The notes under the pieces are model-generated. The model made no database searches. It saw nothing but the letters and a program-made list of their open reading frames with translations, and was not told where the DNA came from. DNA of 64,000 nt from an uncultured Prevotellaceae bacterium (GTDB lineage Bacteria; Bacteroidota; Bacteroidia; Bacteroidales; Bacteroidaceae), in the NCBI GenBank assembly GCA_900319225.1, contig ONNV01000005.1, positions 1 to 64,000 on the forward strand. The letters are read 5' to 3'. A program made the translations under genes and the position numbers. Position 1 is the first letter of the stretch. Every line of letters starts with the position of its first letter. Below, in pieces: positions 24,228 through 32,874 of the stretch.

Positions 24228-25088
24228 TTAGAACTTGTAGCTCAAACCTACACCAAGAATCTCCTTGAACTGAACCTTGGCACCGTGAACGGTTCCGTCA
24301 TCGGCAAAGGTCTTGATGTCATCGTCATACTTCAGGGTTGACTGGAAGGTGACGGTGAGCAGGCTGGTTACGTTAAGACCAACCAGGACATCCCAGTTAA
24401 CATCAATCATGCCGAATGAGTCGTCATATGCGGTAAAGAGGTCAAGTGTTGACTTTACCGTAAGCTTGTCATTGAGCAGACTGTAGTTAACGGTACCCTT
24501 AAAGCTTGAACCAAGCTCAAAACGGGTCTTCTTGCCGGCATCCAGTCCGTAACGGGTAGAGAAGAGGGTATCACTTACCATTGTCATCTTGCCCGATACA
24601 GGTGAGTAGTAGACGCTCAGATGATCATTGGGCTTGTAGTCAAGACCTACTGATATGTTCAGGTAACCAGGAACCAGGAACTTTGATATAAGTTCACGTT
24701 CATCGGATGAGTAGTCATAGCCGTAACCCATCTGGGTCTTGAAATCAAGCAGTGCTGCATAGTACAGCTTATCTGATATCTGACGTCCGAACTTGGATGA
24801 AAGATTCAGGTTATCGATGTTCTTGCGCCACTTGGTGGCATCAGTGTAGTTCAAACCGTAATTGGCACTCAAATCATTGTCCCAGGCATTCTTGCCCTCC
24901 TTGTAGTTGAGAGAACCGTTGAAATAAACATTGGTTGCAATTGAGTTCTCACCACCTTCACTCCAGTTGGTAAAAGATGTCTGCGAGAAATTGATACCTG
25001 CCAGGCCGCTGTGTGACCAGGCGGATTCCTCCTGAGCTGAGAGGCTCAGCGGCAGCAGTGCTGCCAGAAAGAATAATGTTTTCTTCAT
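24228..25088 (-). CDS. DUF3078 outer-membrane beta-barrel protein
   Basis: A 286-residue protein with signal peptide (cleaved after LSAQ, residue 19) and a barrel of alternating strands ending in an aromatic residue (GVGLSYKF), as expected for outer-membrane insertion. SQTSFTNWSEGGENSIA near the N terminus is typical of the DUF3078 family of Bacteroidetes. Function unknown. It precedes the DMT transporter gene, with which it may be co-transcribed. Confidence 0.88.
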   Translation of the reverse strand: MKKTLFFLAALLPLSLSAQEESAWSHSGLAGINFSQTSFTNWSEGGENSIATNVYFNGSLNYKEGKNAWDNDLSANYGLNYTDATKWRKNIDNLNLSSKFGRQISDKLYYAALLDFKTQMGYGYDYSSDERELISKFLVPGYLNISVGLDYKPNDHLSVYYSPVSGKMTMVSDTLFSTRYGLDAGKKTRFELGSSFKGTVNYSLLNDKLTVKSTLDLFTAYDDSFGMIDVNWDVLVGLNVTSLLTVTFQSTLKYDDDIKTFADDGTVHGAKVQFKEILGVGLSYKF

Positions 25089-25144
25089 AACCGATTTGTT
25101 TAGGATTATTGTGCCGTAAAGGTAACTAAAAATCGGATTGGGTG

Positions 25145-26404
25145 TTATTTCTTGCCTTTTATGGCGTAACCGGCCATGTAGCAGATTATGGCAACGACCA
25201 TACCGTTGATTGATGCGATACCCCAGGGAAGGAGGTTGGCAACAACAGCACCCAGAACAACACCGATAACCGATGCCCAGTTGACGGTCTCAATCTTGAC
25301 GTCATCGGCCAGATACTCATTCTTGTTCATGAAATAGCTGATGATAAGGATTGCGCCGATGGGGGGCAGAGTGCAGTTCAGTACGTTGAGCCATCCGCAG
25401 AAGTTCCAGTAGAGCCATACAGCAGATACTGTGCCGATGATACCGGCAATCAGTACCATGGTCTTCTTGGAGAGTCCGAATATGTTGCAAAGACCCAGAC
25501 CTGATGAGTAGAGGGCGTTGTCATTGGTGGTCCAGATGTTGAGACCCAGCACAAGAACAGCCATGTAGAAGAGGTTCAGGTTGAGCATTACCTCAAAGAT
25601 GTCGTTTCCACCTACGTAGATGCTGGATGAAGCACCAAAGAAGAACATGAGTGAGTTACCCAGGAAGAAAGCTACAACGGTAACGATGCAGCCGATCTTT
25701 CCGTTTCTTGAGAAACGTGCGAAGTTAGGTGTTGCGGTACCTCCCGATACAAAGCTACCGATAACCAGACCTGCGCCGGCTACGACTGTGAGTGAACCGT
25801 CATTGATGCTGTTGAACTGCTCGATCAGGGTTGAGTCACCGCGCTTGATGGCCATGATCATGGCAACGGTACCCAGTACACCTACCAGAGGAACAGCAAT
25901 CCAGCTGATGATGGTAAGACTCTTGATTCCGTAATATGCGCTGGCGGTCATGAGCAGACCGGCTACGGCTACCAGGATATATCCCTGATAGGGCATATGG
26001 TCAGGAGTAACGTCCAGATGGAGCAGCTCCTTGGCTACGGGGATGGCGAACATGGCCAGACCTACGCCGAACCAGCCCATCTGAGTGAAACTGATCATGG
26101 CGCTGGGCAGCCAGCTACCCTTACGGCCAAAACTGCGGTGTGACAGCATGTCGAGTGTGAGACCGGTCTTGGCGCCGATAAATCCAAGTGCACCTGTGTA
26201 TGCGCCCAGGATGATACCACCCAGGATAAGTGCGCCGATAAACTGTCCGAAGTTAAGGCCTGCAGCCAGGTTCTGGCCGGCCCACATGCTTGCTGAGAAG
26301 AAGGTGAATCCCAGCATTACCATGAACATGCTGATGTCGCTCTTGCGTCCGCTCATGGGAACTCTGCTTGATGTGAAATCCACATCCGGTTTCTTGTATG
26401 CCAT
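25145..26404 (-). CDS. codB: CodB-like cytosine permease (NCS1 family)
   Basis: About 419 residues and twelve membrane helices. The sequence is strikingly like E. coli CodB: GFTFFSASMWAGQ, KGSWLPSAMISFTQMGWFGV, VIGSFVSGGT, GLNIWTTNDNALYSSGLG. It imports cytosine or a related base with a cation. I chose ATG 26404 (MAYKKPDVDF); an upstream ATG at 26431 adjoins the PRTase stop. It is directly downstream of the phosphoribosyltransferase-like gene, suggesting base salvage. An alternative is transport of the thiamine precursor HMP, since NCS1 relatives (CytX) do this and a thiamine locus is next door. Confidence 0.85.
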   Translation of the reverse strand: MAYKKPDVDFTSSRVPMSGRKSDISMFMVMLGFTFFSASMWAGQNLAAGLNFGQFIGALILGGIILGAYTGALGFIGAKTGLTLDMLSHRSFGRKGSWLPSAMISFTQMGWFGVGLAMFAIPVAKELLHLDVTPDHMPYQGYILVAVAGLLMTASAYYGIKSLTIISWIAVPLVGVLGTVAMIMAIKRGDSTLIEQFNSINDGSLTVVAGAGLVIGSFVSGGTATPNFARFSRNGKIGCIVTVVAFFLGNSLMFFFGASSSIYVGGNDIFEVMLNLNLFYMAVLVLGLNIWTTNDNALYSSGLGLCNIFGLSKKTMVLIAGIIGTVSAVWLYWNFCGWLNVLNCTLPPIGAILIISYFMNKNEYLADDVKIETVNWASVIGVVLGAVVANLLPWGIASINGMVVAIICYMAGYAIKGKK

Positions 26405-26431
26405 AAATTTAATGTTTAGGAATGTTATCAA

Positions 26432-27529
26432 TCAATGTGCGTATTCTTTCAATGCCTTGCGGAACTCCTTGAGACGGCGGTCTGCAATATCGCGGATTGA
26501 GAGGTCGGCCGATTTGGCTGCGAAATCCTTCTCCATTGCAAACAGTCCTGCCATCTCATCCTGGTCCAGCTGTTGGTAATGGTTAAGCTCAAGCCATTTC
26601 TTCTGGCTGATGGGGCTGCGATATCCCAGTTTCTCATCCAGGAAATCCTTGAACTCAAAGTTGTCGGCCACCTTGCGGATATTCTCCCAATACTCAGTCA
26701 CCTCATGGTAATGGTCAGGGATCTCATATCGGCGGGCACCTCCGTCATAGATGATGCACTTTTCAAAGAGGGCGTCATCATCGGACAGAACATAGCTGCG
26801 GAACTGGGGTGATATCACGCCGTCCTTCCAGAAGAAATCAATCTGGGGCCAGCTGATTCCGGTCACGCCCTTGTCCTTGTATGCTGAGAATATACCCTCA
26901 TAGAATATGCAGGTAAAGCCCTCAAACTCAGGCCAGTGGAATCGGAACTCAGGGGTGAGCTCCTCAAACAGCTCAATGGCACGGGTACCTCCGATGGTAA
27001 AGAACACCACGCGGCGTATGCTTCCGCCCAGGCGCTTGAACTCAGCTATGATATAGCGGATGCAGCGGGCCAGCGTCTCGCCCGAGGCAATGATATCACC
27101 TATCATGAGGGTGATGTCCTTGGGGGCGCTGAGCTTGGTGTATCGGATGTCAAGACCGGTGATCTGGTTGTTGCGGATAACGCGCTCACAGGATATGAAA
27201 TCCATGTTGTTGACGCGGATTCCGTTGCGGAAACAGCACTCCTCGAGCGGGTAGTTCAGACCGCCGCGCAGGATGGTCATGATATCGGCACTGCTGCCTA
27301 TGGCCTGCTGCTGTTTGAGCCAGCCAAGCATGTCACTTGTGGCACCGCACATGGCCAGGTACGAGTCATATCCTATAACCTCGGGTGAGGCCAGGAGATG
27401 GCGTGTGCCTTCATTGCTGATAATGAAATATTTACCGGTAAATTTGCCGCCGTCCAGGCGGTAGATGTCTGTCCCGTTGAATTTGCCCAGGGACGTCAGA
27501 AATGTATCTTCCAGATAAGGCTGCATCAT
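26432..27529 (-). CDS. Phosphoribosyltransferase-like protein
   Basis: A 365-residue protein with a type I PRTase PRPP-binding motif (LMIGDIIASGETL, residues about 140-152) and an ILRGGLNYP segment upstream, as in purine/pyrimidine PRTases. It is much longer than simple PRTases, with a C-terminal helical part of about 120 residues of no recognised family. The product is unknown; proximity to the CodB-like permease suggests salvage of an imported base. It has its own -7 element upstream, so it is probably not purely dependent on the thiamine promoter. Confidence 0.72.
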   Translation of the reverse strand: MMQPYLEDTFLTSLGKFNGTDIYRLDGGKFTGKYFIISNEGTRHLLASPEVIGYDSYLAMCGATSDMLGWLKQQQAIGSSADIMTILRGGLNYPLEECCFRNGIRVNNMDFISCERVIRNNQITGLDIRYTKLSAPKDITLMIGDIIASGETLARCIRYIIAEFKRLGGSIRRVVFFTIGGTRAIELFEELTPEFRFHWPEFEGFTCIFYEGIFSAYKDKGVTGISWPQIDFFWKDGVISPQFRSYVLSDDDALFEKCIIYDGGARRYEIPDHYHEVTEYWENIRKVADNFEFKDFLDEKLGYRSPISQKKWLELNHYQQLDQDEMAGLFAMEKDFAAKSADLSIRDIADRRLKEFRKALKEYAH

Positions 27530-27551
27530 GCTTTTGCTTTATTCTGGAATC

Positions 27552-27559
27552 CAAAGGTA
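27552..27559 (-). promoter_or_regulatory. Possible -7 promoter element before PRTase-codB
   Basis: On the minus strand TACCTTTG matches TAnnTTTG and lies 22 bp before the PRTase start. No TTTG occurs at 19-20 bp spacing. It suggests a separate transcription start for the PRTase-codB pair. Confidence 0.4.
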
Positions 27560-27611
27560 CTTATATCACACGGGTTGGCGGTAGCCTATGGGGTAAAAGT
27601 TATCAACAGCT

Positions 27612-28238
27612 TTAAATCATCAGCGTGCCGCGTCTGCGCCACTTGATATATCCGTAAACTGATGCACCCAGATAGAAACTGTACAGCAGGATGGTTGTAA
27701 GATGCAATCCTCTACGGCAATATATATAAATGGAGATGGCGTTGACCAGGAACCAGATGCCCCAGACCTCAATGATTTTCTGGGCAAGCACCCATGTGCC
27801 CACTATGTTGAGCATGGTGGTCAGGGCGTCAAGTGCGGGGACTGGAGAATCAGTGAGGAACCTGAGGATGCAGAATATGGCACCCCAAATCAGGGCCGAT
27901 ACGCCCAGCACGCCCACAAACTCTGAGGCGCGGAAATGGCGGTATGTAATATCATGCGATGCGCGTTTACGGTCACTATGGAGCCATTTTATAAAACCGT
28001 AAACGCACATGCAGATATTGAAGCAACTGAATCCCATATCGGCATATATCTTGCTGTGAAAGTATACACTGGCATAGATCATGGAGCACATGGCGCTGAT
28101 TACCCACATCAGGGGTTTCTGACGGAACTCAAGCCACAGGTAAATGAAACTGAGTATGAGCCCAACTGTCTGGATGGTGTCCCAGAAATCCATGCCGGTA
28201 AACTGACCGGCGATATACTGCCAGATATTGGATAACAT
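27612..28238 (-). CDS. pnuT: PnuT-like thiamine transporter (PnuC family)
   Basis: A 208-residue inner-membrane protein with about seven helices, of the PnuC family. Landmarks include GLILSFIYLWLEFRQKPLMW and the C-terminal WGIWFLVNAISIYIYCRRG ... YLGASVYGYIKW. The family takes up nicotinamide riboside, riboflavin or, as PnuT, thiamine. It starts 6 bp after a TonB-dependent receptor controlled by a TPP riboswitch, which points to thiamine. The imported thiamine would be trapped by phosphorylation; the kinase gene is not here. Confidence 0.85.
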   Translation of the reverse strand: MLSNIWQYIAGQFTGMDFWDTIQTVGLILSFIYLWLEFRQKPLMWVISAMCSMIYASVYFHSKIYADMGFSCFNICMCVYGFIKWLHSDRKRASHDITYRHFRASEFVGVLGVSALIWGAIFCILRFLTDSPVPALDALTTMLNIVGTWVLAQKIIEVWGIWFLVNAISIYIYCRRGLHLTTILLYSFYLGASVYGYIKWRRRGTLMI

Positions 28239-28244
28239 TGCTGA

Positions 28245-30707
28245 TTAGAAATAAAGTGTTACATGGGCTATTGCAGAGAAGGGTGCGGCCGGAATGAAAC
28301 CTATCTGATAGTAACGGTCGTTTTCCGGGTGAACATCGCCCAGTATTGCAGAATATACCCAACCGCTTGTTGCGCAGCGTGCATTAAGTACGTTGTTGAA
28401 ATCAGCACCTACTGTCATGCTGCTGAACAGCTTTTGGTTTGGAATGGAGTATGAGAACGAGAAATCTGAGAGAGAGTAGGCCGGCAGTGAACGGTCCTTA
28501 TTCTCAGTGTTGTCCAGATACTGACGGCTTACATAACCGGTATGCCAGGTTGCTCTGAAGTTTCCGAATTTGAGGTTTACGAATCCGTTCAGTATGGTGC
28601 TGGGTGAGAATGCCAGTGTTGAATTGTCATAATGGACTGTGGTGGTAGTCTCATGTCCCCACCATGCGTCATATGTGGCAACTACCTCATCAAAGTCTTT
28701 AACCTTGTTGCTGCTGAGTGCCGCGTTGGCCTCAAACTCCAACCATGAGAGAGGTGCTACGGCGGCTGTCAGTTCAACGCCGGCACGGTAGGAACTCTTG
28801 ATGTTGGTGGTAAGGTTTTCACCTATATCACTTTTTGCTCCGGTCTGTACGAACTGGTTGTTGTAATCCATGAAGTAGATGTTTGCTCCAGCACTCCATA
28901 TATCACCCTGGAAACTGTAACCGGCCTCATAGTCTATCATGTATTCCGGTTTGGGAGCGGGGTAGATACCGTTGTCCGTAAAGTTGTTACGCTCGGGTTC
29001 ACGACCTGCAGTTGCGGCCAGTGCGTGCAGCTTGTGGCCACCTTTAATCCATGTCAGTCCGACCTTGGCATTCAGGAAATCATACTTTTTGTCGATGTCA
29101 AGCATGTGCTTTGAGCTTGTACCATCGGCATTTGTATAGTACTTGTCATTGTAACCGTCAGTGAAATAACCTACGTGGCGGTACTGTGCGTCGGCAAAGG
29201 CATGCAGGCTCTCTGTAAAACTGTAACCGGCTTTCAGGTATGCGCTAAGGTCTGTCTTGGTGGCATCGGATTTATAATAGGTGTACTTGCCGTCAGAGAG
29301 CAGATAGTCACTCATGGCATCATCCTTAATGTAGGTGATGTGACCAAAGTGGTTGCCCTTGAACTGCTGGAATGACAGGCCGCTGCGCAGATCCAGACGT
29401 CCCTGTGTGTAGTTTGTGTTCCAGATGGCGCCGTAAGTGTGCTGCTCCAGACCTTTCTTGCGTACAAAGTCAGTTTTCTTTACTGTTTTAGCGGGATCGA
29501 CGGGTGATGTCCAGATGGGGTCACCATCAGCGTTGAGTGAGTTTGACAGTCCGAACTTCTTTACCTTATTCTTGTAACGGAACTCCTCATAGTAACCGTA
29601 TCCGTAGGTGTAGTGGGCTGTGAGTGAAGTTGAGAGATTCTCATTCAAGCTCCATGCCAGTGAAAGTATGTTGTGGTCCTGCCAGAAATTATCAGTTGTG
29701 CGGTCCCACACTGTTCCGTCCTTCATATCATAACGTGCAGTCTGGTATTTTCCGCTTACTGAGTCCATCACAAACATACCGTTGTCATCTGTCAGAAGGC
29801 GCTCGTAGAGAGAGTTGAACTGGCCAAGCCCATGCTTGTACATGTCTGTGTAATCCTTTATTCCGGTAGGCTGGTTGTAGTTCCAGTTCTCGTCAATATA
29901 AGAACCGTCCATAAGGCTGATGTCATCATTACCTGCTGTGGCGCCGTTCCAGGCCTGACCGGTGACCTCAAAGTTGCCTATGTTGCGGTAACGTATCATC
30001 AGGTTGTCGTTAGGTGTCCAGAGCAGGCCGCCGTAGTAGCTGCCGGCCTTGCCTTTGGTGCCGTGCATGAAACCGTCGGTACGGGTCATATTGAAAGCAC
30101 CGTCCACGATAACGCTGTTAAGGATTGTACCGGTTGAGAATGAGCCGCCCACACGCTGTGTGTTGAATGATCCTACTGATGCTGTAATCTCAGCGCTCTT
30201 TTCAGGGTTGGGTAGCTTGCTTGAAAGTGCAATTGAACCTCCGAACGCACCGTCACCTACGGTCGATGTGCCCAGACCGCGCTGGATCTGTACGCTTCCC
30301 AGCAGTGATGCGTAGCTGTTCATGTTGACCCAGAATACACACTGGTCCTCAGGGGAGTTGAGTGCCACACCGTCAAGTGTAACGTTGATACGTGAATCGG
30401 CAGCGCCGCGAATACGCATATAGGTGGTTCCAATTCCGGTTCCGTTCTCACTCCATGCGGTCACGCCGGGTGTGCGTGACAGAAGGAATGGCAGTTCACG
30501 GCCGTTCTTGGAGTAGCTGTCCAGCTCCTGACGGCTTATCTCTGTTGTGGCAAACGGTTCGTTTTCATGGGCACGGACACCGTTGATGATTACTTCATTG
30601 AGCTGTTGCAGGCGCAGTGAATCTGCGTCGGATTCTACGTTTTCATTACCCGCCTTGACTGTAAGGCTTGTGATTAGGGTTAATGACAAAAATAATACCT
30701 TCTTCAT
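28245..30707 (-). CDS. TonB-dependent receptor for thiamine
   Basis: An 820-residue outer-membrane receptor. Residues 1-19 are the signal peptide, LNEVIINGVRA is a TonB-box-like segment, and the plug runs over about 45-160 (RTPGVTAWSENGTG, RIRGAADSRINVTLDG, GAFGGSIALSS). The 22-strand barrel follows and ends in an aromatic residue (AHVTLYF). It is preceded by a TPP riboswitch and followed by pnuT, so thiamine or thiamine pyrophosphate is the likely ligand. It lacks the N-terminal CarboxypepD_reg domain of SusC-type receptors. Confidence 0.92.
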   Translation of the reverse strand: MKKVLFLSLTLITSLTVKAGNENVESDADSLRLQQLNEVIINGVRAHENEPFATTEISRQELDSYSKNGRELPFLLSRTPGVTAWSENGTGIGTTYMRIRGAADSRINVTLDGVALNSPEDQCVFWVNMNSYASLLGSVQIQRGLGTSTVGDGAFGGSIALSSKLPNPEKSAEITASVGSFNTQRVGGSFSTGTILNSVIVDGAFNMTRTDGFMHGTKGKAGSYYGGLLWTPNDNLMIRYRNIGNFEVTGQAWNGATAGNDDISLMDGSYIDENWNYNQPTGIKDYTDMYKHGLGQFNSLYERLLTDDNGMFVMDSVSGKYQTARYDMKDGTVWDRTTDNFWQDHNILSLAWSLNENLSTSLTAHYTYGYGYYEEFRYKNKVKKFGLSNSLNADGDPIWTSPVDPAKTVKKTDFVRKKGLEQHTYGAIWNTNYTQGRLDLRSGLSFQQFKGNHFGHITYIKDDAMSDYLLSDGKYTYYKSDATKTDLSAYLKAGYSFTESLHAFADAQYRHVGYFTDGYNDKYYTNADGTSSKHMLDIDKKYDFLNAKVGLTWIKGGHKLHALAATAGREPERNNFTDNGIYPAPKPEYMIDYEAGYSFQGDIWSAGANIYFMDYNNQFVQTGAKSDIGENLTTNIKSSYRAGVELTAAVAPLSWLEFEANAALSSNKVKDFDEVVATYDAWWGHETTTTVHYDNSTLAFSPSTILNGFVNLKFGNFRATWHTGYVSRQYLDNTENKDRSLPAYSLSDFSFSYSIPNQKLFSSMTVGADFNNVLNARCATSGWVYSAILGDVHPENDRYYQIGFIPAAPFSAIAHVTLYF

Positions 30708-30757
30708 ATAGATTTAATTAGTTAATCCAAATGAAAAAGGGTACACTAATAACTTGA

Positions 30758-30834
30758 ATTCCAGTCCCTCCGCCGGCACTGTCCGGATCAGGTTCATAGG
30801 GTATAATCTCAGCCCTGTGGGCACCCCCTTTCAT
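30758..30834 (-). ncRNA. TPP riboswitch (thi-box)
   Basis: On the minus strand the sequence contains the conserved thi-box parts in order: GGGGGTGCCC, GGGCTGAGATTATACCC, GAACCTGATCCGGACAGT and the closing GGAGGGACT. TPP binding would fold this leader and shut down expression of the thiamine receptor and pnuT. It lies 50 bp before the receptor ATG. A -7 promoter element is found just upstream at 30843-30850. Confidence 0.95.
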
Positions 30835-30887
30835 TCAGGGCGCAAAGGTAGAGCAAACTTTCCGGATTTTCACAGCCCTGAATGAAA
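30829..30887. repeat. 12-bp inverted repeat flanking the thiamine promoter
   Basis: TTTCATTCAGGG (30829-30840) and CCCTGAATGAAA (30876-30887) are perfect inverted copies 35 bp apart. Between them, on the minus strand, lies TACCTTTG (30843-30850), a -7 element for the TPP-controlled transcript. One arm overlaps the 5' edge of the riboswitch. It may be an operator or an alternative stem. The loop looks too short for a typical invertible promoter. Confidence 0.7.
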
Positions 30888-30896
30888 TTTTTTTAT

Positions 30897-31060
30897 TTCG
30901 CTCCGCGAAAGGCGGCCTCCGGCCGGTTCGGGCTTCGCCCTCATGTCAGTTCGCTGGGGTCGTTTGATTATGCTGTGCTAAACATTCTGTTTGCGTAAAC
31001 GCTCTTTTTTTTCCAATTATTTAATTTTTTTATCAATTTACGCAAACAGAACCGTCCCTA
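30897..31060. repeat. Intergenic palindromes and fragment of the REP-like element
   Basis: This non-coding stretch has short GC-rich palindromes (CGCTCCGCG, GGCCTCCGGCC, GGGCTTCGCCC at 30897-30942). A 13-bp inverted pair follows: CTGTTTGCGTAAA 30987-30999 and TTTACGCAAACAG 31037-31049. The bases AAACAGAACCGTCCC at 31043-31057 are identical to part of the arm of the elements at 5004 and 17571, so this looks like a decayed or related copy. Confidence 0.65.
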
Positions 31061-31065
31061 TTGCG

Positions 31066-31073
31066 TATATTTG
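31066..31073 (+). promoter_or_regulatory. Bacteroidetes -7 promoter element
   Basis: TATATTTG fits TAnnTTTG and lies 30 bp before the ATG at 31104 of the kinase-like gene. No good TTTG is found upstream at the expected spacing. Confidence 0.45.
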
Positions 31074-31103
31074 CTATTGTTCAATACCAAAATGCCAATA
31101 GTT

Positions 31104-31745
31104 ATGGAATTATCAAACAAGTATGTCATTACTATCAATCGTGAGATAGGCTCAGGCGGAAAGACTGTTGCCAAGCTGCTGGCTAAGAAGCTTGGTGTGC
31201 CTTTTTATGATAAGGCTCATTTAAAGACAGTTGAGGACGAGGGCCTGAATGAGGAAAAAATTGAGAGTCTCAAGTCCAAGAAACGTACATGGTGGCCGGA
31301 CCTGAAAAAGATCGTCGAGCTGGGTGGCGGTTTTGCAGTCTCCATTTTTGACAACCTGCCCAATTATGCAGTTCCGGAGGACAATGATACTGACAAGAAG
31401 TACCAGACGGAGCAGGAGATACTTAAAGGTATTGCCGATGCCGAGTCATGCGTAGTAGTTGGACGTTGCAGCTTTGTAACATTCAAGGATCATCCCAATC
31501 ACCTTAATATATGGATACAGTCTCCCTTGGAGTCCCGTGTGGAGAGAGTCATGAAAAAGAAAGGCATCGCCTCCAAGGCTGAGGCTGAGAAGTTTATTAA
31601 GGAGGTTGATAAGCTTTGTGATGACTATGCCAAGCGCCATGCAGGTGTAAGCCGATATGATCCCCGCAACTATGACCTTGTAATCTCAATGAAGGACCGC
31701 ACCGAGGAGGAGGCGGTGGATCTTATCCTCAAATACATAGGCTGA
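31104..31745 (+). CDS. Cytidylate kinase-like protein
   Basis: A 213-residue P-loop-type kinase of the cytidylate kinase-like family. The N terminus has ITINREIGSGGKTVAKLLAKKL, a variant nucleotide-binding loop, followed by GVPFYDK. VVVGRCSFV and a LID-like segment rich in Arg/Lys come later. Many Bacteroidetes carry this family beside true CMP kinase; its substrate is not established. I chose ATG 31104 (MELSNKYV); 31092 is also in frame. The last 17 bp overlap the convergent VKOR-DsbA gene. Confidence 0.82.
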   Translation: MELSNKYVITINREIGSGGKTVAKLLAKKLGVPFYDKAHLKTVEDEGLNEEKIESLKSKKRTWWPDLKKIVELGGGFAVSIFDNLPNYAVPEDNDTDKKYQTEQEILKGIADAESCVVVGRCSFVTFKDHPNHLNIWIQSPLESRVERVMKKKGIASKAEAEKFIKEVDKLCDDYAKRHAGVSRYDPRNYDLVISMKDRTEEEAVDLILKYIG

Positions 31746-32868
31746 GGAGCAGGGCTGCAAGGTCCGATGGGGTATCGGCTTCCGGGATGAGTATGTGCCC
31801 GTTGTAGATTAGACGGGGAATCGCGGCAACCGTACCACGCGATGTGCGGCCAAAGAGTTCGTTCACCGTATCGGTGTAATGGTCAAACCAACGGTCCCGG
31901 AGTGCTGTGTCAAGTGCTTCGGGACCTATCAGTTCCTGCGCCTTTGATGTGGCCTGGTCAACTGTATGCGGATGCCAGGCTTCATTGATGTCAGTGCCCC
32001 AGAACCACTGCTCATACTCTGAATACTTGCTCTTGTCGGTACGCCATACGGCAAGGCCGATGCGCATGAACTGGCATGATCCGCGGAAACGGTCTATGCC
32101 CTGCGGCATGTGGGGGTTGCATTCACGGCTCATGGAGATGGGGCAGCAGACTACTGCTATGCTGTCACCCAATTGCTCTACTGCCTCAGGTAACTGGAGG
32201 TGCAGCCTGCGGCAGTGTGAGCACTGCCAGTCAAAGAGCAGGGTAATAAGATGCTCTGCATCGGGATTGCCTACAATGGGCATCTCTGCGGGGTTGGGGT
32301 ATCGGAGCTGCTCATCGGTAAAACCGCGCTCGGCAAGTGAGCGGGGAGTTGTAAAGAACTGTACAACAGCCAATAACACTGCCAGCAGGATGCCTGCGCA
32401 GATATTCAATGCTATGCGTCCGGTCTTTTGCCATACGCACCAGATTACTGTAAGTGCTGATATGCCGATACCCAGCACGTGGGCTGTCATACAGTACGGG
32501 CAGAATGCATGTATCATGCTGTACTGCAGGTATATGAACCAGGCGGCACAGCCTGTTACCGCTCCGCATACCAACAGTATGGCTTTATAGAGGAATGCCT
32601 TTTCCTGCTGAGCGGTACTATCTGAATTAATAAGGAGAATGCAAGCCAGCAGGGTAAGGTATGCTCCTATAGCCAGTGCGCTTACCGGAATTATGCCGAA
32701 CAGGAATGACCACTTGCTGCCCAGCACCTGATTGCAACTGGTGCCCTGTGTGCAGCCTATCAGACCGTGTCCTGAGATGGAGTGGATGCACAGGATAACG
32801 GACAAAAGAAGGACAATGGCGGTAAGCACCACCATTGTCTTTCTGAGTATTCCGGTATCTCTGCCCAT
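31729..32868 (-). CDS. VKOR-DsbA fusion (disulfide bond formation)
   Basis: A 379-residue protein. The N-terminal half has four to five membrane helices with the loop pair CTQGTSC and the CPYC redox centre of the vitamin K epoxide reductase family, the quinone-linked counterpart of DsbB. The C-terminal periplasmic half is a thioredoxin/DsbA-like domain with WQCSHCRR and a later PRLIYNG cis-Pro-like region. Together they would oxidise thiols in exported proteins and pass electrons to quinone. It starts 6 bp after the GH54 gene, whose product carries the disulfide cysteines of this family, suggesting a dedicated partnership. Confidence 0.88.
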   Translation of the reverse strand: MGRDTGILRKTMVVLTAIVLLLSVILCIHSISGHGLIGCTQGTSCNQVLGSKWSFLFGIIPVSALAIGAYLTLLACILLINSDSTAQQEKAFLYKAILLVCGAVTGCAAWFIYLQYSMIHAFCPYCMTAHVLGIGISALTVIWCVWQKTGRIALNICAGILLAVLLAVVQFFTTPRSLAERGFTDEQLRYPNPAEMPIVGNPDAEHLITLLFDWQCSHCRRLHLQLPEAVEQLGDSIAVVCCPISMSRECNPHMPQGIDRFRGSCQFMRIGLAVWRTDKSKYSEYEQWFWGTDINEAWHPHTVDQATSKAQELIGPEALDTALRDRWFDHYTDTVNELFGRTSRGTVAAIPRLIYNGHILIPEADTPSDLAALLLSLCI

Positions 32869-32874
32869 GCCCGG

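Noticed and set aside
30829..30887. Typical Bacteroides invertible capsule-style promoter
   Set aside because: Arms are only 35 bp apart, much closer than usual invertible segments, and no invertase gene is adjacent; kept only as a lower-ranked observation.
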